Shown here piece after piece: positions 53,844 through 64,000 of a DNA stretch of 64,000 nt. Source of the DNA: Hydractinia symbiolongicarpus. Its lineage: Eukaryota; Cnidaria; Hydrozoa; Anthoathecata; Hydractiniidae. Within the stretch, counting starts at the first letter, position 1. Every line of letters begins with the position of its first letter. The position numbers and the translations under genes were made by a program. The notes beneath the pieces are model-generated. The model saw nothing but the letters and a program-made list of their open reading frames with translations, ran no database searches and was not told the origin of the DNA. Where the stretch lies: the NCBI RefSeq assembly GCF_029227915.1, contig NC_079888.1, positions 3,113,001 through 3,177,000 of the forward strand, given 5' to 3'.

Positions 53844-53916
53844 GGGAAGTTAGCCCATATTGTAGAGCGCTCGCTTGGCATCTGAGAAGTATCGGCATCG
53901 ATGCCCGGATTCTCCA
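53844..53916 (+). pseudogene. tRNA-Ala-like with GGC loop
   Basis: The loop is TTGGCAT (GGC). The stem CTCGC/CTGAG has two mismatches and the D-stem GCCC/GAGC is broken. Recurs at 55786, 56742, 58684, 62981 and 63494. Confidence 0.7.
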
Positions 53917-54798
53917 ACACTTGGTATTTTTGCGTATAGTGGTCGATCATGTGCATATCGTCAATCAAAGTGTCTGTATTAGTATGATAAGACAATTAGA
54001 AATATGTGTAAGTGCTTCAATCAATGTATGTTGCATACCGCGCAGGCAATTTACCCAATCCATTTTGCAAACATCGGTAAAGGCACTATATGTTAAAGGC
54101 GAAATTGTAGATGAAGACGGTGTTCTTTCTTAAGTGATTTAATGATCCGATGCTGAATGATCCAACGATTGCTTACAATAATTTCACTTACAATAATGAT
54201 GGGATTCTCAACTTTCATAGCATTCTGTATTATTGCGTATAGTGATGGATCATGGACATATCGTCAATCAAAGTGATTCAATGATCCGCTGCTGAATGAT
54301 CCGACGATTGCTTACAATAATTTCACTTACAATAATGATGGGATTCTCAACTTTCATAGCATTCTGTATTATTGCGTATAGTGATGGATCATGGACATAT
54401 CGTCAATCAAAGTGTCTGCAATATTATAATAAAGTAATTACAAATATATTTAAGTCCTTCAACCAATGTATGTTGCATATCGCGCAGACAAATTACCCAA
54501 TCCATTTTGCAAACGTCGGTAAAGGAAGTATACGTTAAAGGCGAAGTTGTACATAAAGACGGTGGTCTTTCTTAAGTGATTCGATGATCCGCTGCTGAAT
54601 GATCCGACGATTGCTTACAATAATTTCACTTAAATTAATGATGGGATTCTCAACTTTCGTACCCAAACGTAAGAATTGGACCACGTGTTTCTTGCCACAT
54701 AATAGGCCGTGTTTTCACGTAAATTTGAATATACGGTAGTTCGTCCAGTGAAGATTCTCATTCAATTTCCTTATTGCCGTCAGAAGTCATATGTCACA

Positions 54799-54869
54799 GG
54801 GAATTTGCTCATATGGTAGAGCGCTCGCTTTGCATGCGAGAGGTACCGGATCAATGCCCGGATTCTACA
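54799..54869 (+). pseudogene. tRNA-Ala-like with TGC loop, 71 nt
   Basis: The anticodon arm CTCGC-TTTGCAT-GCGAG is perfectly paired (TGC). One G is missing at the 5' end and one in the T-stem, with a 3' TCTAC change. Recurs at 57697, 59639 and 60592. Confidence 0.7.
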
Positions 54870-55309
54870 ACACTCTGTATTACTGCATATGTTGGTTGAT
54901 AATGTGCATATCGTTAATCAAAAAGTCTGCAATAGTATAATAAAATAATTATAAATATATTTAAGTCCTTCAACCAATGTATGTTGCATACAGCGCAGAC
55001 AAATTACCCAATCCATTTTGCGAACATCTATAAAGGCACTATGTGTTAAAGGCGAAGTTGCAGATAAAGACGGTGTTCTTTTTTAAGTGACTCGATGATC
55101 CTCTGCGGAATGATCCGAGGATTGCTTACAATAATTTCACTTGAATTAATGATGTGATTCTCGACTTTCATGTCCAATCGTAAAAATAGGATCGCGTGTT
55201 TCTTGTCACATAATAGGCAGTCTCTTCACGTAAATTTGAATATATGGAAGTTCGTCTAGCGAAGATTCTTATTCAATTTCCTTATTGCTGTAACAAGTCA
55301 TATGTCATA

Positions 55310-55382
55310 GGAGAATTAGCTCATATGGTAGAACGCTCGCTTCGCTTGCGAGAGGTACCGGGATCGATGCCCGGATTCTCCA
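55310..55382 (+). tRNA. tRNA-Ala(CGC) variant, loop TTCGCTT
   Basis: A-to-T at position 37 and a D-stem mismatch (GCTC/GAAC). The acceptor is GGAGAAT, fully paired. Recurs at 58208 and 61103. Confidence 0.5.
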
Positions 55383-55785
55383 ACAATGTTTATTATTGCG
55401 TATAGTGGCCGATCATGTGCATATTATAAATATATTTAAGTCCTTTAACCAATATACATTGCATACCACGCAGACAATTTACCCAAATCCATTTTGGAAA
55501 CGTCGGTAAAGGTCCTATACGTTAAAGGCGAAGTTGTGGATAAAGACGTTGTTCTTTCTTAAGTGATTCAATGATCCGCTGCTGAATGATCCGACGATTG
55601 CTTACAATAATTTCACTTACAATAATGATGGGATTCTTAACTTTCGTACCCAAACGTAAGAATTGCACCATGTGTTTGTTGCCACATAATAGGCCGTGTT
55701 TTCACGTAAATTTGAATATACGGTAGTTCGTCCAGTGAAGATTCTCATTCAATTTGCTTATTGCTGTAATAAGTCATATGTCATA

Positions 55786-55858
55786 GGGAAGTTAGCCCAT
55801 ATTGTAGAGCGCTCGCTTGGCATCTGAGAAGTATCGGCATCGATGCCCGGATTCTCCA
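55786..55858 (+). pseudogene. tRNA-Ala-like, GGC class
   Basis: Same lesions as the copy at 53844. Confidence 0.65.
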
Positions 55859-56741
55859 ACACTTGGTATTTTTGCGTATAGTGGTCGATCATGTGCATAT
55901 CGTCAATCAAAGTGTCTGTATTAGTATGATAATACAATTAGAAATATGTTTTAGTCCTTCAACCAATGTATGTTGCATACCGCGCAGACAATTTACCCAA
56001 TCCATTTTGCACACATCGGTAAAGGCACTATATGTTAAAGGCGAAGTTGTAGATGAAGATGGTGTTCTTTTTTAAGTGATTTGATGATCCGATGCTGAAT
56101 GATCCAACGATTGCTTACAATAACTTTACTTACATTAATGATGGAATTCTCAACTTTCATAGCATTCTGTATTTTTGCGTATAGTGATGGATCATGGACA
56201 TATCGTCAATCAAAGTGATTCAATGATCTGCTGCTGAATGATCCGACGATTGCTTACAATAATTTCACTAACAATAATGATGGGATTCTCAACTTTCATA
56301 GCATTCTGTATTATTGCGTATAGTGATGGATCATGGACATATCGTCAATCAAAGTGTCTGCAATATTATAATAAAGTAATTACAAATATATTTAAGTCCT
56401 TCAACCAATATACATTGCATACCACGCAGACAATTTACCCAAATCCATTTTGGAAACGTCGGTAAAGGTCCTATAAGTTAAAGGCGAAGTTGTGGATAAA
56501 GACGTTGTTCTTTCTTAAGTGATTCAATGATCCGCTGCTGAATGATCCGACGATTGCTTACAATAATTTCACTTAAATTAATGATGGGATTCTCAACTTT
56601 CGTACCCAAACGTAAGAATTGGACCACGTTTTTCTTGCCACATAATAGGCCGTGTTTTCACGTAAATTTGAATATACGGTAGTTCGTCCAGTGAAGATTC
56701 TCATTCAATTTGCTTATTGCTGTAACAAGTCATATGTCATA

Positions 56742-56814
56742 GGGAAGTTAGCCCATATTGTAGAGCGCTCGCTTGGCATCTGAGAAGTATCGGCATCGAT
56801 GCCAAGATTCTCCA
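56742..56814 (+). pseudogene. tRNA-Ala-like, GGC class
   Basis: Adds a T-stem change (GCCAAG) to the 53844-type lesions. Confidence 0.65.
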
Positions 56815-57696
56815 ACACTTGGTATTTTTGCGTATAGTGGTCGATCATGTGCATATCGTCAATCAAAGTGTCTGTATTAGTATGATAATACAATTAGAAA
56901 TATGTTTAAGTCCTTCAACCAATGTATGTTGCATACCGCGCAGGCAATTTACCCAATCCATTTTGCACACATCGGTAAAGGCACTGTATGTTAAAGGCGA
57001 AGTTGTAGATGAAGATGGTGTTCTTTTTTAAGTGATTTGATGATCCGATGCTGAATGATCCAACGATTGCTTACAATAACTTTACTTACATTAATGATGG
57101 AATTCTCAACTTTCATAGCATTCTGTATTTTTGCGTATAGTGATGGATCATGGACATATCGTCAATCAAAGTGATTCAATGATCCGCTGCTGAATGATCC
57201 GACGATTGCTTACAATAATTTCACTTACAATAATGATGGGATTCTCAACTTTCATAGCATTCTGTATTATTGCGTATAGTGATGGATCATGGACATATCG
57301 TCAATCAAAGTGTCTGCAATATTATAATAAAGTAATTACAAATATATTTAAGTCCTTCAACCAATGTATGTTGCATATCGCGCAGACAAATTACCCAATT
57401 CATTTTGCAAACGTCGGTAAAGGAAGTATACGTTAAAGGCGAAGTTGTACATAAAGACGGTGGTCTTTCTTAAGTGATTCGATGATCCGCTGCTGAATGA
57501 TCCGACGATTGCTTACAATAATTTCACTTAAATTAATGATGGGATTCTCAACTTTCGTACCCAAACGTAAGAATTAGACCACGTGTTTCTTGCCACATAA
57601 TAGGCCGTGTTTTCACGTAAATTTGAATATACGGTAGTTCGTCCAGTGAAGATTCTCATTCAATTTCCTTATTGCCGTCAGAAGTCATATGTCACA

Positions 57697-57767
57697 GGGA
57701 ATTTGCTCATATGGTAGAGCGCTCGCTTTGCATGCGAGAGGTACCGGATCAATGCCCGGATTCCACA
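57697..57767 (+). pseudogene. tRNA-Ala-like, TGC class
   Basis: As at 54799, with TTCCAC at the 3' end. It lies 2898 bp from its higher-order counterpart. Confidence 0.65.
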
Positions 57768-58207
57768 ACACTCTGTATTACTGCATATGGTGGTTGATAA
57801 TGTGCATATCGTTAATCAAAATGTCTGCAATAGTATAATAAAATAATTATAAATATATTTAAGTCCTTCAACCAATGTATGTTGCATACAGCGCAGACAA
57901 ATTACCCAATCCATTTTGCGAACATCTATAAAGGCACTATGTGTTAAAGGCGAAGTTGCAGATAAAGACGGTGTTCTTTTTTAAGTGACTCGATGATCCT
58001 CTGCGGAATGATCCGAGGATTGCTTACAATAATTTCACTTGAATTAATGATGTGATTCTCGACTTTCATGTCCAATCGTAAAAATAGGATCGCGTGTTTC
58101 TTGTCACATAATAGGCAGTCTCTTCACGTAAATTTGAATATATGGAAGTTCGTCTAGCGAAGATTCTTATTCAATTTCCTTATTGCTGTAACAAGTCATA
58201 TGTCATA

Positions 58208-58280
58208 GGAGAATTAGCTCATATGGTAGAACGCTCGCTTCGCTTGCGAGAGGTACCGGGATCGATGCCCGGATTCTCCA
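58208..58280 (+). tRNA. tRNA-Ala(CGC) variant, loop TTCGCTT
   Basis: Identical in type to 55310, exactly 2898 bp downstream. Confidence 0.5.
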
Positions 58281-58683
58281 ACAATGTTTATTATTGCGTA
58301 TAGTGGCCGATCATGTGCATATTATAAATATATTTAAGTCCTTTAACCAATATACATTGCATACCACGCAGACAATTTACCCAAATCCATTTTGGAAACG
58401 TCGGTAAAGGTCCTATAAGTTAAAGGCGAAGTTGTGGATAAAGACGTTGTTCTTTCTTAAGTGATTCAATGATCCGCTGCTGAATGATCCGACGATTGCT
58501 TACAATAATTTCACTTACAATAATGATGGGATTCTTAACTTTCGTACCCAAACGTAAGAATTGCACCATGTGTTTGTTGCCACATAATAGGCCGTGTTTT
58601 CACGTAAATTTGAATATACGGTAGTTCGTCCAGTGAAGATTCTCATTCAATTTGCTTATTGCTGTAACAAGTCATATGTCATA

Positions 58684-58756
58684 GGGAAGTTAGCCCATAT
58701 TGTAGAGCGCTCGCTTGGCATCTGAGAAGTATCGGCATCGATGCCCGGATTCTCCA
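58684..58756 (+). pseudogene. tRNA-Ala-like, GGC class
   Basis: Counterpart of 55786, 2898 bp downstream. Confidence 0.65.
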
Positions 58757-59638
58757 ACACTTGGTATTTTTGCGTATAGTGGTCGATCATGTGCATATCG
58801 TCAATCAAAGTGTCTGTATTAGTATGATAATACAATTAGAAATATGTTTAAGTCCTTCAACCAATGTATGTTGCATACCGCGCAGGCAATTTACCCAATC
58901 CATTTTGCACACATCGGTAAAGGCACTATATGTTAAAGGCGAAGTTGTAGATGAAGATGGTGTTCTTTTTTAAGTGATTTGATGATCCGATGCTGAATGA
59001 TCCAACGATTGCTTACAATAACTTTACTTACATTAATGATGGAATTCTCAACTTTCATAGCATTCTGTATTTTTGCGTATAGTGATGGATCATGGACATA
59101 TCGTCAATCAAAGTGATTCAATGATCCGCTGCTGAATGATCCGACGATTGCTTACAATAATTTCACTTACAATAATGATGGGATTCTCAACTTTCATAGC
59201 ATTCTGTATTATTGCGTATAGTGATGGATCATGGACATATCGTCAATCAAAGTGTCTGCAATATTATAATAAAGTAATTACAAATATATTTAAGTCCTTC
59301 AACCAATGTATGTTGCATATCGCGCAGACAAATTACCCAATCCATTTTGCAAACGTCGGTAAAGAAAGTATACGTTAAAGGCGAAGTTGTACATAAAGAC
59401 GGTGGTCTTTCTTAAGTGATTCGATGATCCGCTGCTGAATGATCCGACGATTGCTTACAATAATTTCACTTAAATTAATGATGGGATTCTCAACTTTCGT
59501 ACCCAAACGTAAGAATTGGACCACGTGTTTCTTGCCACATAAAAGGCCGTGTTTTCACGTAAATTTGAATATACGGTAGTTCGTCCAGTGAAGATTCTCA
59601 TTCAATTTCCTTATTGCCGTCAGAAGTCATATGTCACA

Positions 59639-59709
59639 GGGAATTTGCTCATATGGTAGAGCGCTCGCTTTGCATGCGAGAGGTACCGGATCAATGCCCG
59701 GATTCTACA
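59639..59709 (+). pseudogene. tRNA-Ala-like, TGC class
   Basis: Same form as 54799. It occupies the slot where the repeat order predicts a GGC copy. Confidence 0.65.
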
Positions 59710-60591
59710 ACACTCTGTATTACTGCATATGGTGGTTGATAATGTGCATATCGTTAATCAAAATGTCTGCAATAGTATAATAAAATAATTATAAATATAT
59801 TTAAGTCCTTCAACCAATGTATGTTGCATACAGCGCAGACAAATTACCCAATCCATTTTGCGAACATCTATAAAGGCACTATGTGTTAAAGGCGAAGTTG
59901 CAGATAAAGACGGTGTTCTTTTTTAAGTGACTCGATGATCCTCTGCGGAATGATCCGAGGATTGTTTACAATAATTTCACTTGAATTAATGATGGAATTC
60001 TCAACTTTCATAGCATTCTGTATTTTTGCGTATAGTGATGGATCATGGACATATCGTCAATCAAAGTGATTCAATGATCCGCTGCTGAATGATCCGACGA
60101 TTGCTTACAATAATTTCACTTACAATAATGATGGGATTCTCAACTTTCATAGCATTCTGTATTATTGCGTATAGTGATGGATCATGGACATATCGTCAAT
60201 CAAAGTGTCTGCAATATTATAATAAAGTAATTACAAATATATTTAAGTCCTTCAACCAATGTATGTTGCATATCGCGCAGACAAATTACCCAATCCATTT
60301 TGCAAACGTCGGTAAAGGAAGTATACGTTAAAGGCGAAGTTGTACATAAAGACGGTGGTCTTTCTTAAGTGATTCGATGATCCGCTGCTGAATGATCCGA
60401 CGATAGCTTACAATAATTTCACTTAAATTAATGATGGGATTCTCAACTTTCGTACCCAAACGTAAGAATTGGACCACGTGTTTCTTGCCACATAATAGGC
60501 CGTGTTTTCACGTAAATTTGAATATACGGTAGTTCGTCCAGTGAAGATTCTCATTCAATTTCCTTATTGCCGTCAGAAGTCATATGTCACA

Positions 60592-60662
60592 GGGAATTTG
60601 CTCATATGGTAGAGCGCTCGCTTTGCATGCGAGAGGTACCGGATCAATGCCCGGATTCTACA
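60592..60662 (+). pseudogene. tRNA-Ala-like, TGC class
   Basis: Same form as 54799, 2895 bp after 57697. Confidence 0.65.
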
Positions 60663-61102
60663 ACACTCTGTATTACTGCATATGGTGGTTGATAATGTGC
60701 ATATCGTTAATCAAAATGTCTGCAATAGTATAATAAAATAATTATAAATATATTTAAGTCCTTCAACCAATGTATGTTGCATACAGCGCAGACAAATTAC
60801 CCAATCCATTTTGCGAACATCTATAAAGGCACTATGTGTTAAAGGCGAAGTTGCAGATAAAGACGGTGTTCTTTTTTAAGTGACTCGATGATCCTCTGCG
60901 GAATGATCCGAGGATTGCTTACAATAATTTCACTTGAATTAATGATGTGATTCTCGACTTTCATGTCCAATCGTAAAAATAGGATCGAGTGTTTCTTGTC
61001 ACATAATAGGCAGTCTCTTCACGTAAATTTGAATATATGGAAGTTCGTCTAGCGAAGATTCTTATTCAATTTCCTTATTGCTGTAACAAGTCATATGTCA
61101 TA

Positions 61103-61175
61103 GGAGAATTAGCTCATATGGTAGAACGCTCGCTTCGCTTGCGAGAGGTACCGGGATCGATGCCCGGATTCTCCA
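61103..61175 (+). tRNA. tRNA-Ala(CGC) variant, loop TTCGCTT
   Basis: Same type as 55310, 2895 bp after 58208. Confidence 0.5.
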
Positions 61176-61578
61176 ACAATGTTTATTATTGCGTATAGTG
61201 ACCGATCATGTGCATATTATAAATATATTTAAGTCCTTTAACCAATATACATTGCATACCACGCAGACAATTTACCCAAATCCATTTTGGAAACGTCGGT
61301 AAAGGTCCTATACGTTAAAGGCGAAGTTGTGGATAAAGACGTTGTTCTTTCTTAAGTGATTCAATGATCCGCTGCTGAATGATCCGACCATTGCTTACAA
61401 TTATTTCACTTACATTACTGATGGGATTCTCAACTTTCGTACCCAAACGTAAGAATTGCACCACGTGTTCGTTGCCACATAATAGGCCGTGTTTTCACGT
61501 AAATTTGAATATACGGTAGTTCGTCCAGTGAAGATTCTCATTCAATTTCCTTATTGCTGTAGCAAGTCATATGTCATT

Positions 61579-61651
61579 GGAGAATTAGCTCATATGGTAG
61601 AGCGCTCGCCTCGCATGCGAGAGGTACTGGGATCGATGCCCGGCTTCTCCA
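61579..61651 (+). tRNA. tRNA-Ala(CGC), near intact
   Basis: The loop CTCGCAT has C32-U33. The acceptor is GGAGAAT against CTTCTCC (one mismatch), and the T-stem CTGGG/CCCGG has a wobble. Confidence 0.6.
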
Positions 61652-62092
61652 ACAATCTGTAATATTGCGTCTAGGTTCGTTCATGTGCATATCGTCAATC
61701 AAGGTGTCTGCATTAGTATATTAAAGTAATTACAAATATATTTTTTAGTCCTTCAACCAATGTATGTTGCATACGGCGCAGACAAGTTACCCAATCCGTT
61801 TTGCAAACATCGGTAAGGGCACTATATGTTAAACGCGAAGTTGCAGATAAAGACGGTGTTCTTTCTTAAGCGATTCAATGATCCGCTGCTGAATGATCCG
61901 ACGATTGCTTACAATAATTTCACTTACATTAATGATGGGATTCTCAACTTTCGTACCCAAACGTAAGAATTGCACCACGTGTTTGTTGCCACATAATAGG
62001 CTGTGTTTTCACGTAAATTTGAAAATACGGTAGTTCGTCCAGTGAAGATTCTCATTCAATTTCCTTATTGCTGTGGCAAGTCATATGTCATA

Positions 62093-62165
62093 GGGGAATT
62101 AGCTCATATGGTAGAGCGCTCGCTTCGCATGCGAGAGGTGCTGGGATCGATGCCCGGCTTCTCCA
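62093..62165 (+). tRNA. tRNA-Ala(CGC), near intact
   Basis: D and anticodon arms are perfect. There is one acceptor mismatch at position 7 and a T-stem wobble. G3-U70 is kept. Confidence 0.65.
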
Positions 62166-62606
62166 ACAATCTGTAATATTGCGTCTTGTGGTCGATCATG
62201 TGCATATCGTCAATCAAGGTGTCTGCATTAGTATATTAAAGTAATTACAAATATATTTTTTAGTCCTTCAACCAATGTATGTTGCATACGGCGCAGAAAA
62301 TTTACCCAATCCGTTTTGCAAACATCGGTAAGGGCACTCTATGTTAAAGGCGAAGTTTCAGATAAAGACGGTGTTCTTTCTTAAGTGATTCGATGATCCG
62401 CTGCTTAATGATCTGACGAAAGCTTACAATGATTTCACTTACATTACTGATGCGATTCTCAACTTTCATAACTAAACGTAAGAATAGGAGCGCGTGTTTC
62501 TTATCACTTAGTAGGCAGTCTGTTCACGTCAATTTGAATATAAGGTAGTTCGTCGAGTGAAGATTCTTATTCAATTTCATTGTGGCTGTCACAAGCCATA
62601 CGTCAT

Positions 62607-62677
62607 AGGGGATTAAGCTCATATGTTGTACCGCTAATTTGATATGTTAGAAGTACCGGGATCGATACCCGGATTCC
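62607..62677 (+). pseudogene. tRNA-Ala-like, TTTGGTA class
   Basis: The anticodon arm is collapsed (CTAATTTGATATGTTAG). The T-arm is kept. Confidence 0.65.
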
Positions 62678-62980
62678 CCAAAATTCTGCATTATTACGTA
62701 TAGTGCTTGACCATGTGCTTATATAGACGGATAGATGAAGACGGTGGTCTTTCTTAAGTGATTCGATGATCCGATGTTGAATGATCCAACGATTGCTTAC
62801 AATAATTTCACTTAAATTAATGATGTGATTCTCGACTTTCATGTCCAATCGTAAAAATAGGACCGCGTGTTTCTTGTCACATAATAGGCAGTCTGTTCAC
62901 GTATGTTTGAATATACGGTAGTTCCTCCAGTGAAGATTGTCATTCAATTTCCTTATTGCTGTCACAAGTCATATGTCATA

Positions 62981-63053
62981 GGGAAGTTAGCCCTTATTGT
63001 AGAGCGCTCGCTTGGCATCTGAGAAGTATCGGCATCGATGCCCAGATTCTCCA
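62981..63053 (+). pseudogene. tRNA-Ala-like, GGC class
   Basis: As at 53844, with a further D-loop change (CCCTTATTGTA). Confidence 0.65.
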
Positions 63054-63493
63054 ACACTTGGTATTTTTGCGTATAGTGGTCGATCATGTGCATATCGTCA
63101 ATCAAAGTGTCTGTATTAGTATGATAATACAATTAGAAATATGTTTAAGTCCTTCAACCAATGTATGTTGCATACCGCGCAGGCAATTTACCCAATCCAT
63201 TTTGCAAACGTCGGTAAAGGCCCTATACGTTAAAGGCGAAGTTGTGGATAAAGACGTTGTTCTTTCTTAAGTGATTCGATGATCCGATGTTGAATGATCC
63301 AACGATTGCTTACAATAATTTCACTTAAATTAATGATGTGATTCTCGGCTTTCATGTCCAATCGTAAAAATAGGACCGCGTGTTTCTTGTCACATAATAG
63401 GCAGTCTGTTCACGTATGTTTGAATATACGGTAGTTCCTCCAGTGAAGATTGTCATTCAATTTCCTTATTGCTGTCACAAGTCATATGTCATA

Positions 63494-63566
63494 GGGAAGT
63501 TAGCCCTTATTGTAGAGCGCTCGCTTGGCATCTGAGAAGTATCGGCATCGATGCGCAGATTCTCCA
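63494..63566 (+). pseudogene. tRNA-Ala-like, GGC class
   Basis: As at 62981, with T-stem GCGCAG. It lies 513 bp downstream of that copy. Confidence 0.65.
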
Positions 63567-64000
63567 ACACTTGGTATTTTTGCGTATAGTGGTCGATCAT
63601 GTGCATATCGTCAATCAAAGTGTCTGTTTTAGTATGATAATACAATTAGAAATATGTTTAAGTCCTTCAACCAATGTATGTTGCATACCGCGCAGGCAAT
63701 TTACCCAATCCATTTTGCAAGCATCGGTAAAGGCACTATATGTTAAAGGCGAACTGTAGATGAAGACTGTGTTCTTTCTTAAGTGATTTGATGATCCGAT
63801 GCTGAATGATCCAACGATTGCTTACAATAATTTCACTTACATTAATGATGGGATTCTCAACTTTCATAGCATTCTGTATTATTGCCTATAGTGATGGATC
63901 ATGGACATATTGTCAATCAAAGTGTCTGAAATATTATAATAAAGTAATTACAAATATATTTAAGTCCGTCAACCAATGTATGTTGCATATCGCGCAGACA

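Larger units (their letters stand above)
50940..64000 (+). repeat. tRNA-Ala tandem array, second block with higher-order repeat
   Basis: The array continues to the window end. tRNA segments start at 51316, 51439, 51952, 52463, 52970, 53332, 53844, 54799, 55310, 55786, 56742, 57697, 58208, 58684, 59639, 60592, 61103, 61579, 62093, 62607, 62981 and 63494. A 2898-bp higher-order repeat is visible (53844 to 56742; 54799 to 57697 to 60592; 55310 to 58208 to 61103; 55786 to 58684). Some sub-units have lost the tRNA by deletion, such as those around 54180-54420. Units 51952 and 52463 are near-identical 511-bp neighbours. Confidence 0.95.

Noticed and set aside
53819-63759. Repeated 70-104 residue open frames (MVFLRIVVDHVHIV.., MIRRLLTIISLTIM..) across the array
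   Set aside because: They are the same satellite unit translated; they overlap the tRNA segments and vary by frameshift between units.
42880-64000. CRISPR-like regular repeats
   Set aside because: Units are ~511 bp with conserved spacers and a tRNA, in a eukaryotic context; not a CRISPR array.

Overview
The window looks like AT-rich DNA from an invertebrate animal, most likely a cnidarian and possibly a hydrozoan. This is inferred from GT-AG introns, many decayed retroelements (CR1/L2-type LINE, DIRS-like, Penelope-like), tRNA-derived SINEs and Polinton-like relics. There are no operons or bacterial features. Host genes are sparse and most coding sequence belongs to mobile elements.

Layout. 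1-11.6 kb is mostly non-coding, apart from a two-exon secreted cysteine-repeat gene (3480-4925), a Penelope-like remnant near 8.6 kb and a SINE at 10.8 kb. 11.67-12.21 and 19.63-20.28 kb are two halves of a tRNA-Ala-bearing satellite, split by a 7.4 kb Polinton-like element (12213-19633) with ~285 bp terminal inverted repeats and an ATAGT(A) target duplication. It carries broken structural-type genes but no visible polymerase or integrase. At 20.28 kb the satellite is interrupted again by a LINE (20281-29260), whose ORF1 is split by a DIRS-like tyrosine-recombinase retrotransposon (20894 to about 26.2 kb). An intact single-exon MFS transporter gene lies at 32635-33939. A Penelope-like remnant with an inverted-repeat end is at 35.17-35.83 kb. 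A second Polinton-like relic occupies about 36.3-40.25 kb. It adds a repeat protein of a type common in giant viruses, and one of its genes is interrupted by a piggyBac-type MITE. A cryptic multi-exon host gene lies on the minus strand at 40.4-41.76 kb.

From 42.88 kb to the window end there is a tandem array of ~511 bp units, each carrying a tRNA-Ala-like sequence. Most copies have anticodon CGC, with TGC and GGC variant classes. A 2.9 kb higher-order repeat is superimposed at 53.8-61 kb, and a 1.7 kb insertion sits at 49.26-50.94 kb. Four tRNA copies are fully paired and keep the G3-U70 pair that identifies tRNA-Ala. Many others are visibly decayed.

The two Polinton-like relics share homologous neighbouring genes in the same convergent order, so they descend from one family of virus-like elements. 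All functional statements are from reading the sequence; no database search was run.
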